Assembly (NCBI GenBank): GCA_045595965.1
Contig: JAZOBN010000034.1
Span: forward strand, 1 to 64,000
Direction: 5' to 3'
Length of the DNA stretch: 64,000 nt
Source: CAAGNP01 sp045595965
Lineage (GTDB): Bacteria; Bacteroidota; Bacteroidia; Bacteroidales; UBA932
In this document: piece after piece, positions 36,516 to 45,760 of the stretch
Position numbering within the stretch: position 1 is the stretch's first letter
Layout: each line of letters starts with the position of its first letter
Notes under the pieces: generated by a model
What the model was told of the DNA's origin: nothing
Database searches by the model: none
What the model saw: the letters and a program-made list of their open reading frames with translations, nothing else
Position numbers and translations under genes: made by a program

Positions 36516-37413
36516 AAGCCAAATAATTTCGTCTGTCTTCTCCCCAAAGAAGTTTTTCCCTCAATGCATCAAAGAAACTCTCTTTTCTCAAGGAGACGGT
36601 TTTCATTTTGAAGTCACCTTTTCCCAATCTGATAACCTTGTCTGAAGGGATTACCACCTCTCTATTGTCGATAGTCAACATCACCTCATCGCCCCTGGAG
36701 TGGATCTTTATCTCAATCTCCGAATCTTGAGGAACAATAAGGGGTCTGACATTAAGATTATGCGGTGCGATTGGGGATATGATAAACACATTAGAATTCG
36801 GTGTAACAATCGGGCCACCCACACTCATGGAGTAGGCGGTAGATCCGGTGGGGGTTGCTATCAACATGCCATCTGCCCAATATGTTGGGATAGAGTAGCC
36901 ATCTATCTTGACATCAATCCCTATCATATACGGACTTCTCCTCTGAATCGAGACCTCATTAAGTGCATAGGGGTAGAAATTCTCGGACAAATTGCCGGCA
37001 TCTACTTTCAGCAAAGTGCGCTCTATGACATCATATTGTCCGGACAATATCGACTTTATCCACTCATTATCCCCCTCCACAACCTTTGCAGCAGTCAAAA
37101 AACCAAGTCGTCCGAAATTTATCCCCGCTATATCTGTGTTGCGTCCCTTGACTACAGTGAGAGAGTGGAGAAAAGTGCCATCACCACCCAGCGTCAAAAA
37201 AAGATCGATATCTTCCGGAAGATCATCTCCCAACTCAAACTCAGAAAATGGGGGTAATTGATAGTTCTGCTCCTTGGAAATCTTTTCAAGAGTAGATGCA
37301 AGTCCCTTAAAACAAAAGAGTTCCACATCTGCTTGCACAATCTCTTCAAGGAGAAGTATTACCTTTTTGAAATCTTCTCTGTCTATATCTGCTCCAAATA
37401 ATGCAATGCCCAT
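36505..37413 (-). CDS. nadK: NAD kinase
   Basis: 302 residues. The nucleotide-binding motif is LTLGGDGTFLHS (GGDG at 76-79), NFGRLGFLT and the second motif ADGMLIATPTGSTAYSMSVGGPIV are complete. It phosphorylates NAD to NADP. It is the first gene of the nadK-uppS-bamA stretch and is divergent from pdxJ; the promoter pair in the 75-base gap overlaps. Confidence 0.96.
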   Translation of the reverse strand: MGIALFGADIDREDFKKVILLLEEIVQADVELFCFKGLASTLEKISKEQNYQLPPFSEFELGDDLPEDIDLFLTLGGDGTFLHSLTVVKGRNTDIAGINFGRLGFLTAAKVVEGDNEWIKSILSGQYDVIERTLLKVDAGNLSENFYPYALNEVSIQRRSPYMIGIDVKIDGYSIPTYWADGMLIATPTGSTAYSMSVGGPIVTPNSNVFIISPIAPHNLNVRPLIVPQDSEIEIKIHSRGDEVMLTIDNREVVIPSDKVIRLGKGDFKMKTVSLRKESFFDALREKLLWGEDRRNYLAYGK

Positions 37414-37444
37414 CAGTTGAGTAATTTAATATGCAAAGATGTAT

Positions 37445-37476
37445 CAAATTTATTTTATTATGTATATTTTTGCAAA
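37445..37476 (-). promoter_or_regulatory. Promoter of nadK-uppS
   Basis: On the minus strand TAAATTTG (37452-37445) fits the -7 consensus and TTTG (37476-37473) the -33 box, spacer 20. It faces and overlaps the -7 box of the divergent pdxJ gene. Confidence 0.6.
37465..37472 (+). promoter_or_regulatory. -7 box of pdxJ
   Basis: TATTTTTG matches TAnnTTTG and lies 16 bases before the chosen pdxJ ATG; AGAGGA just upstream of the ATG could serve as ribosome binding site. The box lies inside the spacer of the opposing nadK promoter. Confidence 0.5.
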
Positions 37477-37488
37477 AAAAAGAGGAAT

Positions 37489-38208
37489 ATGACAAGACTT
37501 AGTGTTAATATCAACAAGTTTGCCACATTGCGCAATGCCAGAGGGGGAAACCTCCCAGATGTACTGAAAGCTGCACTATATTGTGAGAAATATGGGGCTG
37601 AAGGGATTACCGTCCATCCACGTCCAGACGAGAGACATATAAGATATCAGGATGTAAGGGATCTCAAACCCATCCTCTCAACAGAGTTCAACATCGAGGG
37701 AAATCCAATAGAGAGTTTTGTCAAACTTGTGATCGAGGCACACCCGGCTCAAGTCACTCTGGTCCCTGACGCCCTTAACGTGATAACATCCAATGCAGGG
37801 TGGGACACAATCAAAAACAAGACATTTCTTAAAGAGATATGCTCTCTGTTCAAAAAAGAGGGGATACGCACATCCATCTTTGTCGATCCTGTAGAAGAGA
37901 TGGTGAAAGGTGCCGCAGAAACAGGCTGCGACAGAGTTGAACTCTATACCGAAGCGTACGCAGCACAATATTTACAGAACAGGGAAAAGGCGATAGAACC
38001 TTATTACAAAGCCGCCCTGGCAGCGCAGGAAGTGGGATTGGGGCTCAATGCAGGACATGACCTCAACCTCGACAATCTGAAGTACTTCCATCAGACTATT
38101 CCCGGACTGCTGGAGGTATCGATAGGCCACGCCCTTATATGTGATGCACTATACCTCGGTCTTGAAAAGACAATTCAACTATATTTGAATGAACTAAAAG
38201 ATTTTTAA
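37489..38208 (+). CDS. pdxJ: Pyridoxine 5'-phosphate synthase
   Basis: 239 residues from the ATG at 37489; an in-frame extension upstream exists but would run through the promoter and adds nothing conserved. MTRLSVNINKFATLRNARGG, ITVHPRPDERHI, FNIEGNP, QVTLVPDA and LGLNAGHDLNLDNL are the family's conserved blocks. It joins 1-amino-acetone 3-phosphate and deoxyxylulose 5-phosphate to make pyridoxine phosphate (vitamin B6). It is divergent from nadK and followed 38 bases later by an OmpH-like gene with its own promoter. Confidence 0.95.
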   Translation: MTRLSVNINKFATLRNARGGNLPDVLKAALYCEKYGAEGITVHPRPDERHIRYQDVRDLKPILSTEFNIEGNPIESFVKLVIEAHPAQVTLVPDALNVITSNAGWDTIKNKTFLKEICSLFKKEGIRTSIFVDPVEEMVKGAAETGCDRVELYTEAYAAQYLQNREKAIEPYYKAALAAQEVGLGLNAGHDLNLDNLKYFHQTIPGLLEVSIGHALICDALYLGLEKTIQLYLNELKDF

Positions 38209-38217
38209 CTATCTTTG
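38184..38217 (+). promoter_or_regulatory. Promoter of the third OmpH-like gene
   Basis: TATCTTTG (38210-38217) matches TAnnTTTG and TTTG (38184-38187) can serve as -33 box, with a 22-base spacer that is slightly long. It overlaps the end of pdxJ. Confidence 0.5.
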
Positions 38218-38246
38218 CGCCATTATAAATTTAATAACAATATTCA

Positions 38247-38855
38247 ATGAAAAAATTTTCTGTTGTACTTAATGTAGTACTAGTATTGGCTGTTGCTGCT
38301 TTATTCGTATTGTTTTTCACCAGCAACTCATCATCAAAATCTGCAAACACTTCTGAAATCTCAGCAGAAGGTGCTCAAAAAGGTGATGTAGTGTTTATTC
38401 AGATTGACTCACTGATCAATCAATACGATATGTTCAACGACCTTCGCTCTGAACTTGAAAGCAAAGCGACAAAGATTCAGAATGACCTCAACAAAAAGAG
38501 CAGAGCTTTTGAGAACGATGCAAAGGATTTTGAAGAGAAACTGAACAAAGGCCTTTTGACAAGATCGCAAGCTGAAACTATGCAAAATTCACTTCTTCAA
38601 AGACAACAAGAACTTCAAAATTACTCTCAGCAAAAACAGATTGAGATGGGTGAAGAAGAGGCTGTTATGATCAACAAAGTAATGGATGCTATCAAAACTT
38701 ATGTCAAGAAATACAATGAGACCCACCAATACTCTTTGATCCTTACCACTTCATCTACAACCCAAGTGGTTCTTGAAGGCAATCCAGCACTCGACATCAC
38801 TCAAGACGTCGTAACAGGTCTTAACGAAGAGTATATCAAGAACAGAAATAAATAA
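38247..38855 (+). CDS. OmpH/Skp-like protein with an N-terminal membrane anchor
   Basis: 202 residues. The first 28 form a hydrophobic segment (VVLNVVLVLAVAALFVLFF) without a clear cleavage site, so it is probably anchored in the inner membrane and faces the periplasm. The rest has Skp/OmpH features: GDVVFIQIDSLINQYDMFNDL, a long charged helical hairpin (about 65-150) and YSLILTTSSTTQVVLEGNPALDIT. It is the third OmpH-like gene in the window but lies apart from bamA. The anchor suggests a different job from soluble Skp; that is inference. A stem-loop follows. Confidence 0.85.
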   Translation: MKKFSVVLNVVLVLAVAALFVLFFTSNSSSKSANTSEISAEGAQKGDVVFIQIDSLINQYDMFNDLRSELESKATKIQNDLNKKSRAFENDAKDFEEKLNKGLLTRSQAETMQNSLLQRQQELQNYSQQKQIEMGEEEAVMINKVMDAIKTYVKKYNETHQYSLILTTSSTTQVVLEGNPALDITQDVVTGLNEEYIKNRNK

Positions 38856-38874
38856 TAACCTTAACAAATAAATA

Positions 38875-38916
38875 TGCCACATCTGTGAGGTAACACCCCA
38901 TGGATGTGGCAATTTT
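38875..38916 (+). terminator. Stem-loop, probable weak terminator before purC
   Basis: TGCCACATC (38875-38883) pairs with GATGTGGCA (38903-38911) around a 19-base loop and is followed by only four T residues (ATTTTG). It sits between the OmpH-like gene and purC and may only partly stop transcription. Confidence 0.55.
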
Positions 38917-38921
38917 GAATT

Positions 38922-39875
38922 ATGAAAGCAATAACCCGCACAGAATTTAATTTCTCAAAACAGACAAAAAAATATGTCGGAAAGGTAAGGGATGTTTACA
39001 CCATCAATGATGATATCCTTGTAATGATAGCAACTGACAGAATTTCAGCATTTGATGTTGTACTTCCTGAAGGAATACCATACAAAGGCCAGGTGCTTAA
39101 CCAGATTGCTTCAATGTTCCTTGACAACACGTCTGACATTGTTCCCAATTGGAAAATAGCATCACCCGATCCTATGGTGACCGTAGGTTACAAATGTACA
39201 GGTTATCCCATTGAAATGATTGTAAGGGGATACCTTACAGGGAGCTCGTGGAGGGCATACCAGAGAGGTGAAAGGGTTATTTGCGGTGTCCCTATCCCTG
39301 ACGGCATGAGAGAGCATCAGAAATTTGAGAGGCCTATCGTCACCCCGACAACTAAAGCTGAGATTGGGACTCACGATGAGGATATTTCAAAAGAGGAGAT
39401 CATAGCAAGAGGACTTGTCCCTGCCGACGAATATGAGCAGCTCGAGAAGATTGCATTGGCACTATTTGAAAGAGGTACAGAAATGGCGGCAAAACAAGGG
39501 CTTATCCTTGTCGATACCAAATATGAATTTGGCCACAGAAATGGTCAGATCTATCTGATGGATGAGATTCACACACCCGACTCGTCAAGATATTTCTACG
39601 CAGATGGATATCAGGAGAAATTTGATAAAGGGGAGCAGCAACGACAACTTTCCAAAGAGTTTGTAAGGGAGTGGCTTATGGAAAATGGTTTCAGCGGGCA
39701 AGCTGGTCAGAAGGTTCCGGATATGACACCTGAAAAAGTTGATGAAATATCCGGAAGATATATCGAACTGTTTGAAAGCATTACAGGCAAGAAATTTGAG
39801 AAGGCTGAATATGGGGCAGAAACATATGACCGCATTGAAACCAATATCGAAAATATGCTCGCAAGATTGATATGA
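38922..39875 (+). CDS. purC: Phosphoribosylaminoimidazole-succinocarboxamide synthase
   Basis: 317 residues, the long form seen in Bacteroidota and yeasts. GKVRDVYTINDDILVMIATDRISAFDV, EMIVRGYLTGSSWRAYQRG, TPTTKAEIGTHDEDIS and DTKYEFGHRNGQIYLMDEIHTPDSSRY are all present, covering ATP, CAIR and aspartate sites. It carries out the eighth step of purine synthesis (SAICAR formation). Its TGA overlaps the ATG of the next gene (ATGA), so it is translationally coupled to a cell-wall type protein, an odd pairing. Confidence 0.96.
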   Translation: MKAITRTEFNFSKQTKKYVGKVRDVYTINDDILVMIATDRISAFDVVLPEGIPYKGQVLNQIASMFLDNTSDIVPNWKIASPDPMVTVGYKCTGYPIEMIVRGYLTGSSWRAYQRGERVICGVPIPDGMREHQKFERPIVTPTTKAEIGTHDEDISKEEIIARGLVPADEYEQLEKIALALFERGTEMAAKQGLILVDTKYEFGHRNGQIYLMDEIHTPDSSRYFYADGYQEKFDKGEQQRQLSKEFVREWLMENGFSGQAGQKVPDMTPEKVDEISGRYIELFESITGKKFEKAEYGAETYDRIETNIENMLARLI

Positions 39876-41629
39876 AAAAACTCACAGGTATAATTGCAAT
39901 ATCACTGGCACTTCTGGGATGGGCTGCAACCACATCATACGGACAGACTTTTGTCCCCACCCCTGTTGAAGTGTCATCAGAAAAGGTAAACGTAAATGGA
40001 GAGATGTTCTACATCCATAAGGTATTGAAAGGACAGACACTCTATTCCATAGCAAAAGCGTATGGGACAACTACCGACACACTCATTGCCAACAACCCCT
40101 CTGTTAAGGATGGGTTAAAAAGTGATATTGTCATATATATACCTGCAAAAGGGGAGCAACAGAGTATAGAGATAGAGACTCCCGATGCTCCCGCCCCCCA
40201 ATCTGTAAAGCCGGAGGGGGCAAAGCCTAAGAAAACAGTAGATGTAAGCAACATCAACAAATCCAGGATGAAAAAGCATACCGTAAAATGGTATGAGAAC
40301 ATCTATGATATCGCTTCAAAATACAAAGTTCCCGTTGAATCTATCATTGTCCTCAACGAACTTGGAGAAAATGTGGTCTTAAAAAAGAGGCAAGTGCTAT
40401 ACATCCCAAACAGGGAGTTCCTCAATTACTGGACAGAGTCGTTAAGGGAGAATAAAGATGATGATATTGTCCCATTTGCAAAAAAAGATGTTGCATCGGC
40501 AGAAGACTCGGTCAAAAGTGCAGAAGTTGTAATGGATAACTCATTGTACCGGTATTTCGGTCAGAGAAGTTACAAGATAGCCCTTGTTCTCCCATTCAAT
40601 ACAAAAGATGGTGCAGATAAGGCCAATACAAATCAGATGGATTTCTATGCAGGTGCTCTTCTTGCTTTCAATGAGTTCCAACAGATGAATCCCGGGAAGA
40701 ATTACAAATTGGAGGTGATCGATATCAATGATTACGGCTCCCCCTTTGCCCTCACAATGTCGGGTAAATTGGATGACTGTGAACTGATAATTGGGCCTGT
40801 GTATGAAAAGAACCTTACCCCTCTTGCCACATGGGCTCAAGGGAACAGGATACCGGTTGTTTCACCATTGGATCCAAAAGCTGCCAAATTGGTAAAAGCA
40901 AACCCCTATTTCTTCCAGTACCCCCCTACCCCAGAGACCTTGAAGGAGTCGGTTTACAATAAGATAGCTGAAGATGCCAAGGATTGCAGATCTCTTCTTC
41001 TGTATGAAAAATGGACAGGAAAATCTGAATTTGTTACCAGGACAATGTCCTCACTCAATTCAAGAGGGGTTGTTTATGACACACTCTCTTACGACATCCT
41101 TGAAGGTAGGGGCATCGATGCTACAATGGCTGAGAAAATGGATATGAAGGGGGCAAATAAAGTTATTGTTGCTTCTGAAAAAGAGGCTTTTGTGGCAGAT
41201 GTTCTGAGAAATCTTCTACTGGTAAAAGGGAACAATGACTCATTGACCATTGATGTCTATGGTCCAAGCAAATGGAAAAATTTTGAGATTATTGAACTTG
41301 AATATTTTCATCTGCTGCACACCCATCTATCCATCCAGTACTATGTTGATTACAACACCCTTCAAGTAAATAACTTCATATCGTCATTCAGAGAGAATTT
41401 CAATACCGACCCTACCCCTTATGCATTTCAGGGGCACGATATCCTGATGTTCTTCATTGAAGCTCTTGATGAGTATGGACGGGAATTTCCTATCCACATC
41501 AACAACAAAGAGAAAAGCCTTCTCCAATCTACAATAAGATTTGAAAAGGCTTCAAGTGAAGGTGGCTTCCAGAACAATGGAGTCCGCAATATTATCTATT
41601 ACGACAATTGGGAGATAAAATCGTGGTGA
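39872..41629 (+). CDS. Two-LysM periplasmic protein with type I periplasmic-binding-like C-domain
   Basis: 585 residues with a signal peptide ending TTSYGQ (residue 25). LysM 1 spans about 46-92 (HKVLKGQTLYSIAKAYGTTT), LysM 2 about 134-180 (HTVKWYENIYDIASKYKVPV), so it should bind peptidoglycan. After a linker, about 232-585 resembles a type I periplasmic binding fold (YKIALVLPFN, ELIIGPVYEKNLTPLATWAQ, IPVVSPLDPKA), the fold used by the C-terminal part of LpoA, the activator of a peptidoglycan synthase. The fold similarity is judged by eye. Its end overlaps the convergent pepP-like gene by 31 bases. Confidence 0.82.
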   Translation: MKKLTGIIAISLALLGWAATTSYGQTFVPTPVEVSSEKVNVNGEMFYIHKVLKGQTLYSIAKAYGTTTDTLIANNPSVKDGLKSDIVIYIPAKGEQQSIEIETPDAPAPQSVKPEGAKPKKTVDVSNINKSRMKKHTVKWYENIYDIASKYKVPVESIIVLNELGENVVLKKRQVLYIPNREFLNYWTESLRENKDDDIVPFAKKDVASAEDSVKSAEVVMDNSLYRYFGQRSYKIALVLPFNTKDGADKANTNQMDFYAGALLAFNEFQQMNPGKNYKLEVIDINDYGSPFALTMSGKLDDCELIIGPVYEKNLTPLATWAQGNRIPVVSPLDPKAAKLVKANPYFFQYPPTPETLKESVYNKIAEDAKDCRSLLLYEKWTGKSEFVTRTMSSLNSRGVVYDTLSYDILEGRGIDATMAEKMDMKGANKVIVASEKEAFVADVLRNLLLVKGNNDSLTIDVYGPSKWKNFEIIELEYFHLLHTHLSIQYYVDYNTLQVNNFISSFRENFNTDPTPYAFQGHDILMFFIEALDEYGREFPIHINNKEKSLLQSTIRFEKASSEGGFQNNGVRNIIYYDNWEIKSW

Positions 41630-43323
41630 TAAAGCCACTGTTTTTCAACATCTGAGAGGGCCGATTCAATAATCGGCTCTTCATTTATGGGAACCTTTGT
41701 AATAGTATCAAATTCTTGGTATCCCATTTCATTCACAGATACAACTATTGTATTCTCTATTCTTATACCGTGGCTCCCCTCCTGATAGATGGCAGGTTCA
41801 TTGGAAAGGACCATTCCGGGGAGAAGAGCAACAGGATTCTCCTCCATCCTGATACTTTGAGGCCCCTCGTGTACACACAGATAGTGTCCGATACCATGTC
41901 CTGTTCCATGAAGATAGATCTTTCCCCTCTCAAATACACAACCTCGAGCAAGTATATCCAGCTGTGCACCTCTGGTACCCTTAGGAAATTTTGCCATTGA
42001 GAGCCTTACCATCCCTTTCAGTACTGCCGTATAATCCTCTCTCTCCTCCTGTGTCAACGGTCCCATAGGAATTGTCCTTGTGGTATCTGTGGTACCGTAT
42101 GCATAGTGGGCACCGGTATCTATCAGCAAAAGGCCTTTCTTCATGATTACGGCCGAGTTATCTTCTGTCGCCGAATAATGTGGAAGGGCTGCATTGGCAC
42201 CATAAGCCACTATCGGTTCAAAACTCTCCCCACGATAATCGGGTGACTCTTTTCTGAACTCAATGAGTTTCATTGCCAACTGGTACTCGGTAACAGGGGA
42301 GGCACTATACTCCTCTTCACTTTTGTCAAGAATATTGGCTCTGATATATTCCAGCAATTTCTTCCAGGCCAGGGAATCCTCTTCGCACGCCTTCCGGAAT
42401 CCGGCAAGCTCTGTCTCATTTTTCTGAGATTTCATAAGATTCAATGTCCCCCCTGTGGTAAGATCGGGGAGGATATTCTCTACAGAAAGATAATGTTTGG
42501 CGGTAACTCTATTGGATGAAAATATCTTGATTACCGATTTATCTATCTGTGAAAGATAATTTGAGAATGAGTTATAATCCCTGATAACAACACCTTGAGC
42601 AAAGAGGTGCTGCTCTGCCTGTGGAGTAACCGCCTCAGGATTCACGAACAACTCCACCCGTTCAGGGGTAACCACTGCATACGAAATGACAAGGGGATTA
42701 TACTCTACATCTCTCCCCCTGATGTTGCAAAGCCATGCTATCTCATCAAGGGCAGAGATAATATAGACAAACGGATACGGAAGTGCTATCTGATCTACCA
42801 GTCTCTTATGTTTGGAAGAGGTACTCTCTCCCGATATGCTTACATCAAGAGGCTCTATCGGGTGGAATTCCAGCGCCGGTCTCTCATTACAGATCTCGTC
42901 AAACGGATCCTCAATCATAGTTACATTCAATGGGGAAAGTTCATCCACCCATGAACAATACTCCTGATACGTAAAGAGATTTTCATCTATTGCAACAATC
43001 CCATCTTCCTCCAGATTTGAAAGTATCCACTGGGAAATTGAAGGTGTCCCTTCTACCTTCATCTTCATCAGTTCAATACCACTCCCCGACAACTCGTTCT
43101 CTGCCTGGACAAAGTAACGGGAGTCGGTCCACAATGCCGCCTTATCAAGTGTAACGACAAGAGTTCCTGCCGACCCTGTAAAATTAGAGAGCCATTCCCT
43201 GCACTTGTAGTGGTCGGGAATGTACTCTCCAAAATGTGGGTCATTGGAAGGAACGATTAATGCCGATAGCTCCTCCTTTCTCATGTAAGAGCGGAGAGCC
43301 ATAATGGGCCCCTTCCTCTCCAT
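41599..43323 (-). CDS. Xaa-Pro aminopeptidase (M24 family)
   Basis: 574 residues with the two creatinase-like N-terminal domains (about 1-300) and a pita-bread catalytic domain (about 305-530). Metal ligands can be placed: Asp in LLIDTGAHYAYGTTDTTRT, His in HGTGHGIGHYLCVHEGP, and Glu in NEPAIYQEGSHGIRIEN plus the following GIRIEN Glu. It removes N-terminal residues before proline in the cytosol. It is the last gene of the long minus-strand train, 6 bases after nagB, and overlaps the 3' end of the LysM gene on the other strand by 31 bases. Confidence 0.93.
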   Translation of the reverse strand: MERKGPIMALRSYMRKEELSALIVPSNDPHFGEYIPDHYKCREWLSNFTGSAGTLVVTLDKAALWTDSRYFVQAENELSGSGIELMKMKVEGTPSISQWILSNLEEDGIVAIDENLFTYQEYCSWVDELSPLNVTMIEDPFDEICNERPALEFHPIEPLDVSISGESTSSKHKRLVDQIALPYPFVYIISALDEIAWLCNIRGRDVEYNPLVISYAVVTPERVELFVNPEAVTPQAEQHLFAQGVVIRDYNSFSNYLSQIDKSVIKIFSSNRVTAKHYLSVENILPDLTTGGTLNLMKSQKNETELAGFRKACEEDSLAWKKLLEYIRANILDKSEEEYSASPVTEYQLAMKLIEFRKESPDYRGESFEPIVAYGANAALPHYSATEDNSAVIMKKGLLLIDTGAHYAYGTTDTTRTIPMGPLTQEEREDYTAVLKGMVRLSMAKFPKGTRGAQLDILARGCVFERGKIYLHGTGHGIGHYLCVHEGPQSIRMEENPVALLPGMVLSNEPAIYQEGSHGIRIENTIVVSVNEMGYQEFDTITKVPINEEPIIESALSDVEKQWLYHHDFISQLS

Positions 43324-43329
43324 ATATCC

Positions 43330-44142
43330 TTATTTCAAAAGTTTTGATGCGTCAAGATTATCCTTCTCGATATCTTTGAAATAGTTGAATGTACCAACTT
43401 TCAACTCAACGGTTGCAGACTCATCACATACGATGATACCTTTTTTGTGCATCTGAAGAACACTGATAGTCCAATAGTGGTTTACAGAACCCTCCACAGC
43501 CTGAGCAAGAGCTCTTGCTTTGTTATGGCCATTGGCAAGGATAAGTACCTCTTCTGCATCCATGATAGTACCAACACCTACTGTCAACGCTCTCTTTGGA
43601 ACTTTGTTTACATCGTTGTCGAAGAATCTTGAGTTAGCAATTATTGTATCTGTTGTCAAAGATTTTACTCTGGTGCGTGAAGTCAATGATGAACAAGGCT
43701 CATTGAAAGCGATGTGACCATCAGGACCGATGCCACCCATAAACAAGTGGATTCCGCCATAAGAACGGATTTTGTTCTCATATCTTTCACATTCTGCCTC
43801 AAGATCGTATGCATTACCATCAAGGATATTTACATTCTCCTCTTTGATATTCACATGGTTGAAGAAGTTATTCCACATGAAAGAGTGGTAGCTCTCAGGG
43901 TGACCCTCATCCAGACCGATGTATTCATCCATATTGAAAGTAACAACGTTAGCAAATGAAACTTTACCTTCTTTGTAAAGTCTGATAAGCTCTCTATATG
44001 TTCCAAGAGGGGTAGAACCTGTAGGAAGACCCAAAACGAAAGGACGCTCTGGAGTTGGAGCAAATGAATTGATCTTGTTAACGATGTAGGCAGCTGCCCA
44101 CTCTGATACTTCCCTATAGGAAGGTTCAATAATTAGTCTCAT
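43330..44142 (-). CDS. nagB: Glucosamine-6-phosphate deaminase
   Basis: 270 residues, normal NagB length. FVLGLPTGSTPLGTYREL binds phosphate, TFNMDEYIGL carries the proton-abstracting Asp (Asp72 region), and GGIGPDGHIAFNEPCSSL has the catalytic Asp/His pair; TVGVGTIMDAEEVLIL is also conserved. It converts glucosamine 6-phosphate to fructose 6-phosphate and ammonia, linking amino-sugar use to glycolysis. It lies between recN (10 bases) and the aminopeptidase gene (6 bases). Confidence 0.96.
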   Translation of the reverse strand: MRLIIEPSYREVSEWAAAYIVNKINSFAPTPERPFVLGLPTGSTPLGTYRELIRLYKEGKVSFANVVTFNMDEYIGLDEGHPESYHSFMWNNFFNHVNIKEENVNILDGNAYDLEAECERYENKIRSYGGIHLFMGGIGPDGHIAFNEPCSSLTSRTRVKSLTTDTIIANSRFFDNDVNKVPKRALTVGVGTIMDAEEVLILANGHNKARALAQAVEGSVNHYWTISVLQMHKKGIIVCDESATVELKVGTFNYFKDIEKDNLDASKLLK

Positions 44143-44152
44143 AATGTTAATG

Positions 44153-45760
44153 TTATAAATTGTTTTTCAATAATTCTTTTGCATTCTGTATTGCTGCATC
44201 AGTCAAATTTGAGCCGCTCAACATTCTCGCCAGCTCCATAACCCTCTCCTCTTCGGAAAGAAGTTTTACAGTAGTTCTGGCTTTTCCATCTTCGAACACT
44301 TTGGATACAAGGTAGTGTTCCCCCCTCTTGCTTGCGATCTGGGGCAAGTGGGTTATTGCAAATATCTGCATACTCTCACCCATTCTTCCAATCATATCAC
44401 CCATTTTATCGGCAATACGGCCCGAAACGCCTGTATCTATTTCATCAAAAATCATTGTTGGCAGCGATGCATACTCTGCCATAACAGATTTCAAGGCGAG
44501 CATAACCCTCGACAGTTCACCGCCGGAAGCGACTTTGGATATATCAGAAAGTCTTGAATCTCCATTTGCAGAGAAGAGGAATGAAATAGAATCACCACCT
44601 CTTGAGGTAAGTGTCCCCTTCGGTGAGATATCTGCTCTGAATACCGCTCTGGGCATTTCAAGGCTCCTTACACACTCTTCAATTCTTACCGAGAGTGATG
44701 GAGCAGCTTTTGTCCTCTTTTCAGTCAAGATCTCTGCCCATCTCACCCTTTCAGCATCAAGAGATGCAATCTCTGAAGTCAGCAGCTCTTTCTGGTGATA
44801 AAGTTCTTCATTTCCAGCCAGGTCGTTCTGATAAGAGTCTCTGACAGCTATCAGTTCATCCATGGTGGCACATCCGTGCTTTTTCATCAGAGAGTATAGC
44901 AATGATAACCTCTCTTCGACCTCTGACAACCTTTCCGGAGAGACAACAACCCTCTCATCCTCTTTCAAAACATCCTGTTCAATATCTTCAAGTTCAATTC
45001 TTACAGAGTTAAGTCTGGAAGCAAGGTCCTCTGTCCCTGGTATATATGATGATATTTTGGATAATAGTCCTGCTGCCTCCTTAATATTTTGACTTAAAGT
45101 GGTATCAAATGGATTCAATAGTGAAACTACACCCTGCAAATTGCCCTTTATAAATTCAGCATTGGCAAGCTGGGAGTGCTCCAACTCCAACTCTTCCATC
45201 TCTCCGGGGATAAGTTTTGCATCCTGCAGTTGCTGTAACTGATACATTCTGTAGTCCGCATCCCCCTCTACCCTCCTGATCTGCTCTTCCAGTCGGAGCA
45301 AAGCATCACTTTTGGCTTTATGCTCTTCGTAAATCTCTTTATACTTTTTGAAATCCTCTACACATCCGGCGAAATAATCCAGCACAGAGAGCTGGAAATC
45401 GGGATCGTTCAACAGCAGATGCTGGTGCTGGCTATGTATATCTATGATTTTATTTGAAATCTCCGACAGTTGGGCAAGTGTTACCGGCTCGTCATTCAAG
45501 AAAGAGCGTGAACGCCCTGCAGGTGAGATTACCCTACGGAGTATAGTATCATCATCGAATTCCCCCTCTACCACACAGTTTCTATTGGGGTCATTAAAAA
45601 CAGACGCCTCTGCCTTATTTCCCAGCAGAAGCGAAATTGCCCCCAAGAGGATAGACTTTCCAGCTCCAGTCTCCCCCGTTATTATGATCAACCCATCAGG
45701 AAATTCAATATCCAAAGTGTCGATCAACGCATAATTCTGTATGGTTAACCTTTTGAGCAT
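44153..45760 (-). CDS. recN: DNA repair protein RecN
   Basis: 535 residues, an SMC-like ATPase. The Walker A motif is in GLIIITGETGAGKSILLGA (about 25-40); a coiled-coil middle (about 150-370) is followed by the ABC signature VASGGELSRVMLALK and Walker B TMIFDEIDTGVSG. It acts in double-strand break repair. It overlaps the 3' end of coaBC by 16 bases, matching the common Bacteroidota order bamD-rpoZ-coaBC-recN. Confidence 0.96.
   Translation of the reverse strand: MLKRLTIQNYALIDTLDIEFPDGLIIITGETGAGKSILLGAISLLLGNKAEASVFNDPNRNCVVEGEFDDDTILRRVISPAGRSRSFLNDEPVTLAQLSEISNKIIDIHSQHQHLLLNDPDFQLSVLDYFAGCVEDFKKYKEIYEEHKAKSDALLRLEEQIRRVEGDADYRMYQLQQLQDAKLIPGEMEELELEHSQLANAEFIKGNLQGVVSLLNPFDTTLSQNIKEAAGLLSKISSYIPGTEDLASRLNSVRIELEDIEQDVLKEDERVVVSPERLSEVEERLSLLYSLMKKHGCATMDELIAVRDSYQNDLAGNEELYHQKELLTSEIASLDAERVRWAEILTEKRTKAAPSLSVRIEECVRSLEMPRAVFRADISPKGTLTSRGGDSISFLFSANGDSRLSDISKVASGGELSRVMLALKSVMAEYASLPTMIFDEIDTGVSGRIADKMGDMIGRMGESMQIFAITHLPQIASKRGEHYLVSKVFEDGKARTTVKLLSEEERVMELARMLSGSNLTDAAIQNAKELLKNNL

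Noticed and set aside
36700..37257. 185-codon open frame antisense to nadK
   Set aside because: nadK has all family motifs in its own frame; the antisense frame has no recognisable domain.
37417..37488. N-terminal extension of PdxJ
   Set aside because: It would run through the divergent promoter region and lacks conservation; the ATG at 37489 starts the canonical PdxJ N-terminus.
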